NCBI GenBank assembly: GCA_015060695.1
Contig: SUYA01000002.1
Coordinates: 62,001-126,000 of the forward strand
Reading direction: 5' to 3'
Length of the DNA: 64,000 nt
From: Mediterranea massiliensis
Lineage (GTDB): Bacteria; Bacteroidota; Bacteroidia; Bacteroidales; Bacteroidaceae
Positions 37,736-46,188 of this stretch are shown here, piece by piece. Within the stretch, counting starts at the first letter, position 1. Each line of letters opens with the position of its first letter. A program made the position numbers and the translations under genes. The notes below the pieces were generated by a model. The model saw only the letters and a list, made by a program, of their open reading frames with translations, made no database searches and had not been told where the DNA came from.

Positions 37736-39856
37736 ATGAATCGTTTTAAAACATTTTTATCGGCATTTTGTGTTATCACACTAATTACATCGTGCAACAT
37801 GAATAATACAGAGAATCAGAATCCGTTTTTCGAAGAGTACACTACCCTACACGGCACAGTTCCCTTCGACGACATCAAGATTGAGCATTACGAACCTGCT
37901 TTCATTGAAGGCATGAAACAGCACAAGGCTGAAATAGATGCCATCGTAAACAATCCCGAAGCACCAACATTTGCCAACACCATTGAGCCATACGAAAAGG
38001 CAGGACAACTGCTCGGCAAGGCATCGCGCGTGTTCAGCGTATTGCGCAGTGCCGAAACCAACGACGAGATGCAAGAGTTGGCCATGAAGATGATGCCGCT
38101 TTTGAGTGAACACAGCAACAGTATCTCACTGAACGAAGCACTGTTTGCTCGCATCAAAGTCGTATATGATCAACGCGAAAGTGCTAACTTGACCGGAGAA
38201 CAATTACAACTGCTGCAAGACATCTACGACGGATTTGCCCGCAGTGGCGCTAATCTGCAAGGTGAGGAGAAAGAAAAGTATCGTGAACTGAGCCAAAAAT
38301 TAAGCCTTTTGACCTTGAAGTTCAGCGAAAACTGCTTGAAAGAGACAAATGCCTATTTGAAGGTAATTACCGATAGTGCTTTGTTGAGCGGACTTCCCGA
38401 AAGTGCTATTACTGCAGCCAAAGAGACTGCCAAGGAAAAGAACGTAGAAGGTTGGGCATTTACACTGCAAGCACCAAGCTATATACCTGTGATGACTTAT
38501 GCAGACAATCGTGACTTGCGCAAAGAAATCTACATGGCCTACAATACTCAATGTACTCACGACAATGAATATAACAACTTAGAGGTTGTTAAAGAGTTGG
38601 CCAACACTCGCATGGAAGTGGCTCAACTATTAGGTTATAAGGATTATGCTGCCTACATGTTGGAAAATCGCATGGCACAAAACAGCGAGGCAGTTTACAA
38701 TCTATTGAACCAACTACTGGATGCTTATACTCCTACTGCCAAGAAAGAGTTTGCCGAAGTACAGGCCCTTGCACAGAAAGAGGCAGGTAACGACTTTAAG
38801 CTAATGCCTTGGGATTGGAGCTATTACTCAAACAAACTGAAGAATGAAAAATACCAGATAAACGACGAAATGTTACGCCCTTACTTTGAACTGAGCAACG
38901 TAAAGAAGGGTGTGTTCGGATTGGCCACCAAGTTGTATGGCATCACTTTCAAAGAAAACAAGGAAATCCCGGTTTATCATAAGGACGTTACAGCTTACGA
39001 GGTATTTGATAAGGATGGCAAGTTCTTGGCTGTATTCTATACTGATTTCCACCCCCGCGCCGGCAAGCGTTCGGGTGCTTGGATGACTAGTTTCAAAGAC
39101 CAATGGATTGACCAGAAGACGGGTGAAAACAGCCGCCCACATGTAACCATCGTAATGAACTTCACCAAACCTACACAAGACAAGCCAGCATTGCTTACTT
39201 TTGATGAAGTAGAAACTTTCATGCACGAGTTCGGTCATGCCTTGCACGGTATGTTTGCCAATACTAACTATGAAAGCCTAAGCGGTACAGCCGTTTATCG
39301 TGATTTTGTAGAACTTCCTTCGCAGATAATGGAAAACTTCTCTACTGAGAAAGAATTCTTGCACACCTTTGCTCACCATTATGAAACGGGTGAACTGATT
39401 CCTGACGAACTGGTACAACGCATCGTTGACTCATCGAACTTCAATGCTGCTTATGCCTGCCTACGGCAGGTCAGCTTCGGTCTGCTCGACATGGCTTGGT
39501 ACACTCGTACAGAACCATTTAGCGGTGATGTTAAGGAATACGAACACAAGGCATGGGCCAAGGCGCAAGTACTTCCTACAGTCGATGAAGCCTGCATGAG
39601 TGTTCAATTCTCACATATCTTTGCGGGAGGATACTCTGCCGGATACTACAGCTACAAGTGGGCAGAAGTATTGGATGCAGATGCATTCTCACTCTTCCAA
39701 GAAAAGGGAATCTTCAATCAAGAAGTCGCTACTTCTTTCCGCGAAAACATTTTGTCGAAGGGAGGTACAGAACATCCTATGACACTATACAAACGCTTCC
39801 GTGGACAAGAACCGAGCATTGATGCCTTGCTGAAAAGAAACGGTATTAAGAAATGA
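37736..39856 (+). CDS. dcp: M3 family metallopeptidase (peptidyl-dipeptidase Dcp type)
   Basis: 706 residues with a lipoprotein signal (LITSC, Cys20), so placed in the periplasm or on a membrane. The zinc motif HEFGHALHGMF (HExxH, near residue 497) and the downstream SGTAVYRDFVELPSQ with the third ligand Glu are typical of M3 oligopeptidases. It cleaves dipeptides or short peptides from oligopeptides. Its stop overlaps the next start (ATGA), so the two are translationally linked. Confidence 0.9.
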   Translation: MNRFKTFLSAFCVITLITSCNMNNTENQNPFFEEYTTLHGTVPFDDIKIEHYEPAFIEGMKQHKAEIDAIVNNPEAPTFANTIEPYEKAGQLLGKASRVFSVLRSAETNDEMQELAMKMMPLLSEHSNSISLNEALFARIKVVYDQRESANLTGEQLQLLQDIYDGFARSGANLQGEEKEKYRELSQKLSLLTLKFSENCLKETNAYLKVITDSALLSGLPESAITAAKETAKEKNVEGWAFTLQAPSYIPVMTYADNRDLRKEIYMAYNTQCTHDNEYNNLEVVKELANTRMEVAQLLGYKDYAAYMLENRMAQNSEAVYNLLNQLLDAYTPTAKKEFAEVQALAQKEAGNDFKLMPWDWSYYSNKLKNEKYQINDEMLRPYFELSNVKKGVFGLATKLYGITFKENKEIPVYHKDVTAYEVFDKDGKFLAVFYTDFHPRAGKRSGAWMTSFKDQWIDQKTGENSRPHVTIVMNFTKPTQDKPALLTFDEVETFMHEFGHALHGMFANTNYESLSGTAVYRDFVELPSQIMENFSTEKEFLHTFAHHYETGELIPDELVQRIVDSSNFNAAYACLRQVSFGLLDMAWYTRTEPFSGDVKEYEHKAWAKAQVLPTVDEACMSVQFSHIFAGGYSAGYYSYKWAEVLDADAFSLFQEKGIFNQEVATSFRENILSKGGTEHPMTLYKRFRGQEPSIDALLKRNGIKK

Positions 39857-40374
39857 TTAAAATGAAATATACACATTATTTATATATAATGTTTTTCTTT
39901 GTTGTTGCAGGACCACTATTGAGTGGCTGCAACAACGAAGATGATGTCATGGAAATATTTACCGGGAAAATGTGGAAACTCAGCTATATAGCAGCAGAAG
40001 GTACTCGCATACAGTTTAACTATTGGCCCAATGATAACGCTAATGGCGAAGCCTATCAACACAGCATGGAATTATTGAGGAAGGCTGATAATTTCACCAT
40101 TACGTTTACCGGTGGCGAAATAAACAATGTGATAAGCGGCACCTTCAGCGGTAAAGGGAGCAACGCTACGTTGAACGGCCAATGGAAAGCTAACGGTGAA
40201 AGCCAAAGTTTGAGTATGAACACTAATGTATCCGGAAGAGAGACAGACCCATTGGCACGCGCATTTGTTAATGGGCTGCAGAATGTTATCCGGTACGAAG
40301 GTGATGCCATGAATCTCTTTATATATTTTAAAGATGGAGAAACCGTCAAATACATGGGACTGAAACCACAATAA
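39853..40374 (+). CDS. Small lipoprotein, DUF4847-like
   Basis: 173 residues (or 170 from ATG 39862). The signal peptide ends at lipobox LSGC. The mature part is a small beta-rich domain (GKMWKLSYIAAEG, FTITFTGGEI, GTFSGKGSNATLNGQWKA) as in DUF4847 proteins of Bacteroides. The function is unknown. It overlaps the dcp stop by four bases and precedes the deaminase by 18 bases. Confidence 0.6.
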   Translation: MIKMKYTHYLYIMFFFVVAGPLLSGCNNEDDVMEIFTGKMWKLSYIAAEGTRIQFNYWPNDNANGEAYQHSMELLRKADNFTITFTGGEINNVISGTFSGKGSNATLNGQWKANGESQSLSMNTNVSGRETDPLARAFVNGLQNVIRYEGDAMNLFIYFKDGETVKYMGLKPQ

Positions 40375-40392
40375 TAAAAAACACAGATAGAT

Positions 40393-40839
40393 ATGAACAC
40401 TTCTGAAAAAGCCAAACAAGAAGCATTAGACAAACGTTATATCCGCATGGCCAACATCTGGGCAGAAAACTCATATTGTCAGCGACGCCAAGTAGGAGCA
40501 CTTATCGTAAAAGACAAAATGATTGTTTCGGATGGATACAATGGTACTCCCTCTGGGTTTGAAAACATTTGCGAGGATGAAACCAACCATACCAAGCCCT
40601 ATGTGCTACATGCAGAAGCCAATGCCATCACTAAATTGGCACGCAGTAATAATAACAGCGACAAGGCCACCATGTATGTAACGGCTTCACCCTGCATTGA
40701 ATGTGCCAAACTGATTATCCAGGCCGGCATCAAGCGAGTGGTATATTCAGAAAAATATCGTTTGGAAGATGGTATCGAGTTATTGAAACGTGCCAATATT
40801 GAAGTGGTTTATCTTCCTATTGAAAAAAATATAGAATAG
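40393..40839 (+). CDS. dCMP/CMP-type deaminase (ComEB family)
   Basis: 148 residues. Zinc and catalytic residues are present: HAEAN near residue 74-78 and PCIECAK (two Cys) near 102-108. GYNGTPSGFENICED is typical of deoxycytidylate deaminases, which turn dCMP into dUMP for thymidylate synthesis. It lies in the run from dcp to the S41 protease. Confidence 0.9.
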   Translation: MNTSEKAKQEALDKRYIRMANIWAENSYCQRRQVGALIVKDKMIVSDGYNGTPSGFENICEDETNHTKPYVLHAEANAITKLARSNNNSDKATMYVTASPCIECAKLIIQAGIKRVVYSEKYRLEDGIELLKRANIEVVYLPIEKNIE

Positions 40840-40861
40840 AGAATTTGATTGTTTATTATCT

Positions 40862-42598
40862 ATGACTACAAATAACAAGAGACTTCGTTTTACTCCCATC
40901 GTCATAGCCATCAGTGTGGTTTTAGGGATATTTATCGGGAATTATTATACAAAACGGCATTCCGGTTCGCAAGCCGGATTCATCAATGGCTCAACGAACA
41001 AAATCAATTCATTGTTGCGCATCATTGATGATCAATATGTTGACACTGTAAATATACAGAAACTGATTGAGAACACCATGCCGCAGATATTATCAGAATT
41101 GGATCCCCACTCTATCTACATACCGGCCAAAGATTTGGAAGAGGTCAACTCTGAATTAGAAGGTAGTTTCAGCGGTATCGGCATATCGTTTACTATTCAA
41201 TCTGATACCATCCACATCAATAGTGTCATCCCCGGCGGACCTTCTGAGAAAGTAGGACTTATGGCTGGCGACCGCATCGTTATGGTCAACGATACATTAT
41301 TTGTAGGGAAAGGACTAACCAACGAAAAGGCCATGCGAAACCTGAAAGGTCCCAAAGGCACTGAGGTAAAACTTAGTATTAAGCGTGCTACCGAAAAGGA
41401 ACTTCTTGAGTTTACTATAACGCGTGGCGACATTCCTCAAAATACCATTAATGCCGCTTATATGATTGATAAGGACTTTGGTTACATTCAAATTAGCAAA
41501 TTCGGTCGTACCACTCATATAGAACTGCTTAATGCATTGGCACAATTGGCTCATCAAGATTGCAAAGGTGTCATCATAGATTTGCGTGATAATACCGGTG
41601 GATATATGGAGGCAGCTACCCGCATGGTGAATGAATTCTTACCCAAAGGTCGATTGATTGTTTATACCGAAGGACGTAACTATCCTCGCCTGCAAGACTA
41701 TGCCAATGGAACCGGCAGTTGCCAAGAGATGCCATTGGTCGTATTGGTTAACGAGAGTTCGGCTTCAGCCAGCGAAATTTTTGCCGGAGCAATTCAAGAC
41801 AACGACCGTGGTACCATTGTTGGTCGACGCTCATTCGGAAAGGGATTGGTACAACAACCCATAGAATTTAAAGATGGTTCTGCCATCCGTTTGACAATAG
41901 CCCGCTATCATACCCCTTCGGGACGTTGCATTCAACGCCCTTACGAAAATGGTAAGGATTCTGAATATGAATTGGATTACTATCACCGTATAGAACATGG
42001 CGAACTGTACTCGGCAGACAGCATTAAACAAGATACCGTACAAGTTTATAGTACAAGTTTAGGACGTACTGTCTATGGTGGTGGCGGTATTATGCCTGAT
42101 GTCTTTGTCCCTGAAGACACGACCGGAGTAACCACTTACTTAATAGAAGTTAGTAACAAAGGATTGATTTTGCAATACAGCTTCCAATATAGCGACAAGA
42201 ATCGTTCCAAGCTCAGTGAATATACCAATTGGGAAGACCTGTTGAAATACTTAAAACAACAAAGCGTAATTCCACAGTTCATCCGTTATGCTGACAGTAA
42301 AGGGGTAAAACGTCGCAATATACTGATTCAGAAGTCATTCAAATTATTGGAAAGAATTATCTACGGTAATATTATTTACAACATTTTGGGGCAAGAAGAA
42401 TACATCAAATTCACTAACGAAAGCGATTCTACAGTAAAAACCGCATTGGAAATCCTGCAGAAAGGAGAAGCATTCCCCAAAGCTCCGAACAAGGTTTCTG
42501 AAAAACAGAATGAAAATGACACTGAAAAAAGAGTTGCGAAAGCAAATTCGAACATTAAAAAGCCTTCACGCTACTTCCGCCTCGCAACAATCTGCTGA
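40862..42598 (+). CDS. S41 C-terminal processing protease
   Basis: 578 residues. One N-terminal membrane anchor or uncleaved signal (about 12-28), a PDZ domain (about 95-180), and an S41 core with catalytic Ser in NESSASASEI (near 301) and Lys in RRSFGKGLVQQP (near 327). It acts in the periplasm on C-termini of envelope proteins. The last 30 codons overlap the 5-FTHF cyclo-ligase gene in another frame, and the C-terminal sequence there is basic and unstructured. Confidence 0.92.
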   Translation: MTTNNKRLRFTPIVIAISVVLGIFIGNYYTKRHSGSQAGFINGSTNKINSLLRIIDDQYVDTVNIQKLIENTMPQILSELDPHSIYIPAKDLEEVNSELEGSFSGIGISFTIQSDTIHINSVIPGGPSEKVGLMAGDRIVMVNDTLFVGKGLTNEKAMRNLKGPKGTEVKLSIKRATEKELLEFTITRGDIPQNTINAAYMIDKDFGYIQISKFGRTTHIELLNALAQLAHQDCKGVIIDLRDNTGGYMEAATRMVNEFLPKGRLIVYTEGRNYPRLQDYANGTGSCQEMPLVVLVNESSASASEIFAGAIQDNDRGTIVGRRSFGKGLVQQPIEFKDGSAIRLTIARYHTPSGRCIQRPYENGKDSEYELDYYHRIEHGELYSADSIKQDTVQVYSTSLGRTVYGGGGIMPDVFVPEDTTGVTTYLIEVSNKGLILQYSFQYSDKNRSKLSEYTNWEDLLKYLKQQSVIPQFIRYADSKGVKRRNILIQKSFKLLERIIYGNIIYNILGQEEYIKFTNESDSTVKTALEILQKGEAFPKAPNKVSEKQNENDTEKRVAKANSNIKKPSRYFRLATIC

Positions 42599-43046
42599 AA
42601 TAATGGCCGTTTTGGAAGCACACCCTGCTTTCAAAACGGCCTCTACCATACTGATTTATCACTCACTTCCCGATGAAGTAGATACTCATGACTTCATAGA
42701 AAAGTGGTACAATGCCAAAAGGTTGCTTCTGCCTGTCGTAGTAGGTGATGAATTGGAAATACGTCTTTATACCGGTTCGGCCGATTTATCAATAGGCAGT
42801 TACGGAATATCCGAACCCATAGGGGATGTTTTTTCTGATTATGCAAACATTGAATTAGCCATTATTCCTGGCATGGCCTTTGACTTCAACGGAAATCGTT
42901 TAGGACGCGGCAAAGGGTATTATGACCGGTTGTTACCTAAATTACCCCATACTTACAAAATAGGTGTTTGCTTTCCCTATCAAATGGTTAGGGAGATACC
43001 GGCTGAATCTTTTGACATCCGAATGGATGAGGTGATTACTATCTGA
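42510..43046 (+). CDS. 5-formyltetrahydrofolate cyclo-ligase
   Basis: 178 residues (or 176 from ATG 42516). The family motifs are clear: basic N-terminus KKELRKQIR, VVVGDELEIRLY, GYGISEP-type strand, PGMAFDFNGNRLGRGKGYYDR for ATP binding. It converts 5-formyl-THF to 5,10-methenyl-THF. It starts 89 bases inside the protease gene, an unusually long overlap. Its end overlaps the convergent DUF721 gene by eight bases. Confidence 0.92.
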   Translation: MKMTLKKELRKQIRTLKSLHATSASQQSAEIMAVLEAHPAFKTASTILIYHSLPDEVDTHDFIEKWYNAKRLLLPVVVGDELEIRLYTGSADLSIGSYGISEPIGDVFSDYANIELAIIPGMAFDFNGNRLGRGKGYYDRLLPKLPHTYKIGVCFPYQMVREIPAESFDIRMDEVITI

Positions 43047-43335
43047 AAATAATATTGGTAATGACTTGTGCGCCAACATGACGATTGAGGTTGCGCACCA
43101 ATAATTCACGCCCCATCATCAGTTCTTGCCTCAAAACGGCAGAGGTTAGATGGACATAAAGCACTTGATTCTTAATATAAAGTTCTTTGGTATAAGAAGC
43201 GATGGTAGTTCCTAACACTTCCGGCCAAGCGTTAATCAAACGTCTTTCGTTCAAAGGCGACTCCAAACTTTCTTGTCGCAAGAAGTGGCGTATCAATGTG
43301 CCAATTGATTGGGCATCCTTACGCTTCATCCTCAA
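43039..43335 (-). CDS. DUF721 (DciA-like) protein
   Basis: 98 residues, or 96 from ATG 43329. DUF721 pattern: IGTLIRHFLRQ, INAWPEVLG, YTKELYIKNQVLYVHLTSAVLRQEL. In other bacteria DciA loads the replicative helicase; whether this short form does so is not known. It overlaps the recF stop by 17 bases and is co-transcribed with it, the usual Bacteroides order. Confidence 0.85.
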   Translation of the reverse strand: MRMKRKDAQSIGTLIRHFLRQESLESPLNERRLINAWPEVLGTTIASYTKELYIKNQVLYVHLTSAVLRQELMMGRELLVRNLNRHVGAQVITNIIFR

Positions 43336-44443
43336 CCTCCTCTCTGATTTCTGTCACTACACCTTGAAGGACTTTAAACATTTTGTGTTCGCCTCCCAAT
43401 TTTTGTAGTATATTGTCCAGATGTTCTCTATTGGTATCACTGATGAATATCTGCCCGAAGCGATCACCGGCTACTAATTTCACAATTTGCTCTACACGCA
43501 TGGCATCTAATTTATCAAAGATGTCATCGAGCAGTAACAATGGTTGTACGCCACGGGCTGCACGCTTTAAGAAATCGAATTGTGCTAATTTCAAAGCTAC
43601 CAGATATGTTTTATTCTGTCCTTGGGAACCCTCACGCTTAATGGGAAAGTCGGCCAACGTCATACTCAGTTCATCTTTGTGGATGCCATGTAACGAATAG
43701 CCCATAATTAAATCTTTAGGACGACTGGCTTTCAGCACCTCCATGAGCGAAGCATTTTGAGCATGAGAATGATACGTAAGCCCCACTTGTTCACGGTTTT
43801 GCGAAATAAATGAATAGAAATCTTGGAATATGGGAATGAATTCATTGATAAAGGCTTCTCGTTTTTGATAAACCACCTCGCCAGCTTGTGCCATCATCTC
43901 TTCCCAAATCAAGAAGAGTTCTTCTTCAACCGGTTGTTCACTCTTTAACAAGGTGTTGCGTTGAATCAAGGCTTTGTTATAACGGATTAAAGCATCTAAA
44001 TACTCTTTATCGTACTGAGAAATCACCACATCCATAAAGCGACGACGTTCTTCACTTCCTCCTAATATCAATTCAGAATCGTCGGGCGAAACCATAACCA
44101 ATGGTAAGAAACCGATGTGATCTGAAAGACGGGTATATTCTTTCTTATTGCGCTTGAACTGTTTTTTTTGACGGCGCTTCATACCACAATAAATTTCTTC
44201 GGGGGTACCGTCGGACGTTTCATAGAAACCTTGTATCATAAAGAAGTCGGCCTCATGACGAATGTTTTGCGAATCAATGGGGTTTCCGGCGCTTTTACAG
44301 AACGACAAGAAATATATCGCATCCAGCAAATTAGTCTTCCCCATTCCGTTTTGGCCAAAAAAACAATTCAGCTTGGGCGAAAAGGATAGCTCTACTTGTT
44401 CAAGATTCTTATAATTTATAATGGAAAGTCGTTTCAGTATCAT
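43319..44443 (-). CDS. recF: DNA replication and repair protein RecF
   Basis: 374 residues from ATG 44443, where RecF homologues start (MILKRLSIINYKNLEQ); a further ATG nine bases upstream is possible. Walker A is GQNGMGKTN near 30, the signature is SQGQNKTYLVALKLAQ, and Walker B is LLLLDDIFDKLD near 320. It loads RecA at gaps. Minus-strand -7 element at 44481-44488. Confidence 0.95.
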   Translation of the reverse strand: MILKRLSIINYKNLEQVELSFSPKLNCFFGQNGMGKTNLLDAIYFLSFCKSAGNPIDSQNIRHEADFFMIQGFYETSDGTPEEIYCGMKRRQKKQFKRNKKEYTRLSDHIGFLPLVMVSPDDSELILGGSEERRRFMDVVISQYDKEYLDALIRYNKALIQRNTLLKSEQPVEEELFLIWEEMMAQAGEVVYQKREAFINEFIPIFQDFYSFISQNREQVGLTYHSHAQNASLMEVLKASRPKDLIMGYSLHGIHKDELSMTLADFPIKREGSQGQNKTYLVALKLAQFDFLKRAARGVQPLLLLDDIFDKLDAMRVEQIVKLVAGDRFGQIFISDTNREHLDNILQKLGGEHKMFKVLQGVVTEIREEVEDEA

Positions 44444-44480
44444 AGGCGACAAAATCGTTCAATAGTGCAATAATATGATG

Positions 44481-44488
44481 CAAAAGTA
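44481..44488 (-). promoter_or_regulatory. -7 element TACTTTTG for recF-DUF721
   Basis: TAnnTTTG match 38 bases before the recF start at 44443. Confidence 0.55.
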
Positions 44489-44562
44489 AGAAGATTTTCG
44501 GGGTTTTCGGGCATAAAACAAAAAAAGATGCTTCTAAATTTCTTTGATAAGCATAAAAAACT

Positions 44563-44570
44563 TACTTTTG
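44563..44570 (+). promoter_or_regulatory. -7 element TACTTTTG for the TPR gene
   Basis: TAnnTTTG match 50 bases before the start at 44620; divergent partner of the recF promoter. Confidence 0.55.
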
Positions 44571-44619
44571 CAGGTCAAAATACCTAAGTGTGAATAATAA
44601 TAAAAAATAATATACTAAA

Positions 44620-45303
44620 ATGGCAGAAAAGAAACAAACAAACGAAGCCTTGAACATGGAAGAAGCTTTGACACAGTCGGAAGCATTTATCCTCAAGAAC
44701 AAGAAAACTATCATCGGTGCCATCGTGGCAGTAATCATTGTAGTGGCCGGTACAGTGTTGTACAAACAGTATTATTCAGTACCTCGCGAAACAAAAGCAC
44801 AAGTAGCTTTATTCAAAGGACAAGAATATTTCGAAAACCAAAATTGGGAATTGGCATTGAACGGTGACAGCATCGGTTACGAAGGCTTCGCCAAAATTAT
44901 CGACCAATTCAGCGGTACAGATGCTGCAAACTTAGCTAAAGCCTATATGGGTATCTGCTACGCTCAGCTCGGCCAAGCAGAAGAAGCCATCAAGGCATTG
45001 GAAGGCTTCGACGGTGATGACCAAATGGTTGCTCCTGCACTGAAAGGAACTATGGGTAACTGCTATGCTCAATTAGGAGAATTAGATAAAGCAGTTTCTA
45101 TGCTTCAAGCAGCAGCAGAAGAAGCAGACAACAACGCTTTGAGCCCCATCTACTTGCAACAAGCCGGTGAAATCCTCATCAAGCAAGGCAAGTATGACGA
45201 TGCCATCAAAGCATTCACCACCATCAAGGACAAGTACTTCCGTTCATACCAAGCTATGGAAATCGACAAGTACATCGAAAAAGCTACCTTGTTGAAGAAG
45301 TAA
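44620..45303 (+). CDS. Membrane-anchored TPR protein (YfgM-like)
   Basis: 227 residues. One membrane helix at about 30-49 (TIIGAIVAVIIVVAGTVLYK) places the rest in the periplasm. TPR-like repeats fill residues 80-215 (AKAYMGICYAQLGQAEEAIKAL, LKGTMGNCYAQLGELDKAVS, KQGKYDDAIKAF). The layout resembles YfgM, a periplasmic chaperone partner. Its role here is not defined. Codon use suggests good expression; a terminator follows. Confidence 0.8.
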   Translation: MAEKKQTNEALNMEEALTQSEAFILKNKKTIIGAIVAVIIVVAGTVLYKQYYSVPRETKAQVALFKGQEYFENQNWELALNGDSIGYEGFAKIIDQFSGTDAANLAKAYMGICYAQLGQAEEAIKALEGFDGDDQMVAPALKGTMGNCYAQLGELDKAVSMLQAAAEEADNNALSPIYLQQAGEILIKQGKYDDAIKAFTTIKDKYFRSYQAMEIDKYIEKATLLKK

Positions 45304-45323
45304 ATCACACCTTATATTATAAG

Positions 45324-45356
45324 AGGCACGGAGCAACACCACTTCGTGCCTTTTTT
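45324..45356 (+). terminator. Intrinsic terminator after the TPR gene
   Basis: AGGCACG and CGTGCCT pair across a 14-base loop, followed by six T. Fifty bases separate it from ribH. Confidence 0.85.
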
Positions 45357-45405
45357 ATCTACCCTACTTGAAAAAATATTTTTCCCAACTATAAAAATAA
45401 AAAAC

Positions 45406-45900
45406 ATGGCAACAGCCTATCACAACCTTTCTGAATATGACTTCCAATCAGTACCCGATGCCTCAACCATGAAATTTGGCATCGTAGTATCTGAATGGAA
45501 CTACAACATCACCGGTGCATTGCTACGCGGAGCTGTAGAAACCCTACAAAAACATGGAGCTAAAGAAGAAAATATCCTCGTTAAACATGTACCAGGTAGT
45601 TTTGAACTAACCTTTGGAGCCAACCAATTCATTGAATACACAGATGTAGATGCCGTAATAGCCATCGGATGCGTAGTTCGTGGCGACACTCCTCACTTCG
45701 ATTACGTCTGCATGGGAGCCACTCAAGGCATTGCTCAACTAAACGCCAATGCCAATGTTCCGGTCATCTACGGACTCATTACAACCAACACAATGGAGCA
45801 AGCAGAAGACCGTGCTGGAGGAAAATTAGGCAATAAAGGCGATGAATGTGCAATTACTGCAATAAAAATGATAGATTTTGCTTGGAGTTTACAAAAATAG
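45406..45900 (+). CDS. ribH: 6,7-dimethyl-8-ribityllumazine synthase
   Basis: 164 residues from ATG 45406; a longer frame from 45346 runs through the terminator tail and is rejected. [26 protein letters not shown] and the catalytic His in [10 protein letters not shown] are all present. It makes the lumazine precursor of riboflavin. Because a terminator precedes it, it must either have its own promoter or rely on readthrough. Confidence 0.95.
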   Translation: MATAYHNLSEYDFQSVPDASTMKFGIVVSEWNYNITGALLRGAVETLQKHGAKEENILVKHVPGSFELTFGANQFIEYTDVDAVIAIGCVVRGDTPHFDYVCMGATQGIAQLNANANVPVIYGLITTNTMEQAEDRAGGKLGNKGDECAITAIKMIDFAWSLQK

Positions 45901-45903
45901 TTG

Positions 45904-45911
45904 TACCTTTG
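45904..45911 (+). promoter_or_regulatory. -7 element TACCTTTG for the tRNA pair
   Basis: TAnnTTTG match 51 bases before tRNA-Tyr, directly after the ribH stop. Confidence 0.6.
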
Positions 45912-45961
45912 CAGCGCAATTGAGAAACAAAGGTGCTTTACCGGAGTAAATCAAGCGCAAC

Positions 45962-46045
45962 GGGCGAATACCAGAGTGGCCAAATGGGGCAGACTGTAAA
46001 TCTGCTGGTTTTTACCTTCGGTGGTTCGAATCCATCTTCGCCCAC
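45962..46045 (+). tRNA. tRNA-Tyr (GTA)
   Basis: 84 bases; acceptor stem GGGCGAA/TTCGCCC, long class II variable arm, T loop GGTTCGAATCC, anticodon GTA in ACTGTAAAT. No encoded CCA. Confidence 0.95.
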
Positions 46046-46054
46046 ATAAAATTG

Positions 46055-46126
46055 CGGAAGTAGCTCAGTTGATAGAGCATTAGCCTTCCAAGCTGAGGGT
46101 CGCGGGTTTGAGCCCCGTCTTCCGCT
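46055..46126 (+). tRNA. tRNA-Gly (TCC)
   Basis: 72 bases; acceptor GCGGAAG/CTTCCGC, D arm TAGCTCAGTTGATAGAGCA, anticodon loop CTTCCAA with TCC, T arm GCGGGTTTGAGCCCCGT. It lies nine bases after tRNA-Tyr in the same transcript. Confidence 0.95.
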
Positions 46127-46133
46127 CTTAGTG

Positions 46134-46168
46134 AAAGTCAGATAGCTTTTTGCTATCTGACTTTTTTT
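46134..46168 (+). terminator. Terminator of the tRNA operon
   Basis: AAAGTCAGATAGC pairs perfectly with its complement around a 5-base loop; T-run follows. Confidence 0.92.
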
Positions 46169-46188
46169 ATTAATTCATTTTAAGTTTA

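Noticed and set aside
45346-45405. Upstream start for ribH at 45346
   Set aside because: The added 20 residues are encoded by the terminator tail of the previous gene and are not part of lumazine synthases.
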